NCBI RefSeq assembly: GCF_022539665.2
Contig: NC_081339.1
Location: 8,181,367-8,245,366 of the forward strand
Length of the DNA: 64,000 bases
Origin: Daphnia carinata
Lineage: Eukaryota; Arthropoda; Branchiopoda; Diplostraca; Daphniidae
Direction: 5' to 3'
Below the pieces are notes generated by a model. It ran no database searches, was not told the origin of the DNA, and saw only the letters and a list, made by a program, of their open reading frames with translations. Positions 62,863 to 64,000 of this stretch are shown piece by piece. The position numbers were made by a program, and so were the translations under genes. Within the stretch, counting starts at the first letter, position 1; each line of letters begins with the position of its first letter.

Positions 62863-63498
62863 CTAGCCAATGGCGAGTCCGGTCAATGTAATGTTTTTGT
62901 AAGTTACTCTGATGTTTGGGAACGTGCTGATTCTGTTGACAAATCTAACGGGCATGACCACTTTGCTGAAGAACGATAAAAAGGACTTGTCAGTAAAACT
63001 TGCGTGACGTGGTATTGAATCAAAACTTGGCATAATCACATCCTCAGAAACGGTCCGCCTGATGTGCTTCTCGTTCTGCACGCCACTCGTGTCTTTCCAA
63101 TCGTGACGAATGCCACTCACCATCGGATGCAGAAAGTTGGTGGACTGATGCTGGACACCAAAAGGGAAACTGTACGTTTTTGGGATATAATTGCGTCGAT
63201 TGTATACATGACTGCTGCCAATGGGATAGAGCAAACCGGAAGGCTGACCATTGTAAGCAACGGGAAGATTGACGTGAATCCAAGGAATTAAACGAAAAGA
63301 CGACACGGGCTCATGGCCACTGTTGAACAGAGATGCGGCCGGAGAACTCCAGACTGCAAGGGCGAATGCCGCAAAGATGATTGCCGTTGTGGTTTTGGAT
63401 TTCAACTACAAGTATGTAATTGAAAACATTGTGCAAAAGACGAATATTCAAATACCAAAATTCGCTTCTCTAAACTTGCATGAAAAAAATACCTTCAT
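62863..63498 (-). CDS. small secreted protein, unknown function
   Basis: Two exons, 63498-63493 (ATG AAG only) and 63405-62863, encode 182 residues. The tiny first exon is inferred because the large frame opens with TTG right after a TTGTAG acceptor, and ATGAAG followed by GTATTT lies 88 bases upstream in phase 0. Together they make a signal peptide (MKLKSKTTTAIIFAAFALAVW, then SSPAAS). The mature chain has no Cys, a dibasic site (KHIRRTVSED) and a mixed aromatic/basic composition (NRRNYIPKTYSFPFGVQH). No family was recognised. Confidence 0.72.
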
Positions 63499-64000
63499 CT
63501 TGCTATTGATGGCGATCTGGTGAAGTGGCAACCACAATGGATGGCGGAACACTAAAGAATGCCCAATACGAACAAGTCCTACGAGTTCGTCTTGGCACCT
63601 GCGGTGGTTTAACAAAATTTCCTTTCGGCACACGAACAAAAAAAATCAACCGTGATACAACAGAACCGATCGAATAATTTTTGAAGTCCCAGATTCGAGT
63701 ATCCCAACCGCACGCAAAGGCCGTCCGAAAAGGTGACGACTAGTGGGTATGTTTATTTTTCTTTTTTTATGATCATGCATAACGGTACATGCTCGACAAC
63801 GGCCAAAATTGTGCATATGTAATTTTTCTGTGTTTTTATTTTCCGGATATTTGTTGTTTCGGTGAATGGCATGCCGGTATCTAGTTGATGGTCAAATCTA
63901 AGAAAAATCATACCCCTTGTCCTATTTCGTTACAAGTTCTTGACGATTGCGAAATTAGTCAAGTTTGGTACACATTTTCAGTTTTTTGTACATAGTATAA
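63499..64000. other. window edge, no gene recognised
   Basis: Should contain the promoter of the minus-strand gene at 63498. No coding signal was seen up to the window end. Confidence 0.4.

Overview
The window looks like nuclear DNA of a branchiopod crustacean, most likely Daphnia. Reasons: many short introns of about 55-75 bp with GT..AG ends, compact multi-exon genes, AT-rich spacers full of poly(dA:dT) tracts and microsatellites, and protein families typical of arthropods (CYP4-type P450, small glycine-rich secreted proteins, an arthropod NOX4-like oxidase). I assembled the gene models by hand from splice sites and reading-frame continuity. Exon edges may be off by one or two bases.

Layout, left to right. 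1-2200 (+): a CYP4-type cytochrome P450 whose first codons lie outside the window. 2597-6053 (-): a 1071-residue secreted low-complexity protein, convergent with the P450. 6727-7417 (+): a small glycine-rich secreted protein. 7631-8363 (-): a 5'-incomplete EGF-repeat gene beside a half EGF motif on the opposite strand. 10558-14080 (+): an ENOX-family protein, convergent with 14211-15119 (-), a mitochondrial Mn superoxide dismutase. 15824-16454: a palindromic, TA-flanked foldback/MITE-like element. 17518-34307 (-): the largest gene, 19 coding exons and 1176 codons, an SRCIN1/KIAA1217 (p140Cap/sickle tail) homologue with an AIP3-type domain, coiled coils and a proline-rich tail; one of its introns carries a second type of terminal-inverted-repeat element (25572-26720). 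34308-41937: a tract-rich spacer without recognisable genes. 41938-42576 (+): a second glycine-rich secreted protein with a GC-AG intron. 42577-47198: a spacer. 47199-49788 (+): the DDX18/Has1 DEAD-box helicase. 50072-50519 (+): LYRM2, convergent at 15 bp with 50535-51050 (-), RNA polymerase subunit RPB6. 51535-53110: a nested, larger copy of the foldback element. 56719-58228 (+): a secreted protein with two possible C-termini. 59230-61896 (+): a NOX4-like NADPH oxidase. 62863-63498 (-): a small secreted protein of unknown role.

There is no operon-like or pathway-level clustering. The genes serve unrelated roles: lipid or xenobiotic oxidation, redox (SOD2, NOX4, ENOX), ribosome biogenesis (DDX18), transcription (RPB6), mitochondrial LYR function, cytoskeletal signalling, and extracellular matrix or cuticle-like products. 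The least explained parts are the two mobile-element families, the strand-split EGF motif, the shortened E-loop of the NOX4-like protein, two GC-AG introns, and the alternative C-terminus at 57618.
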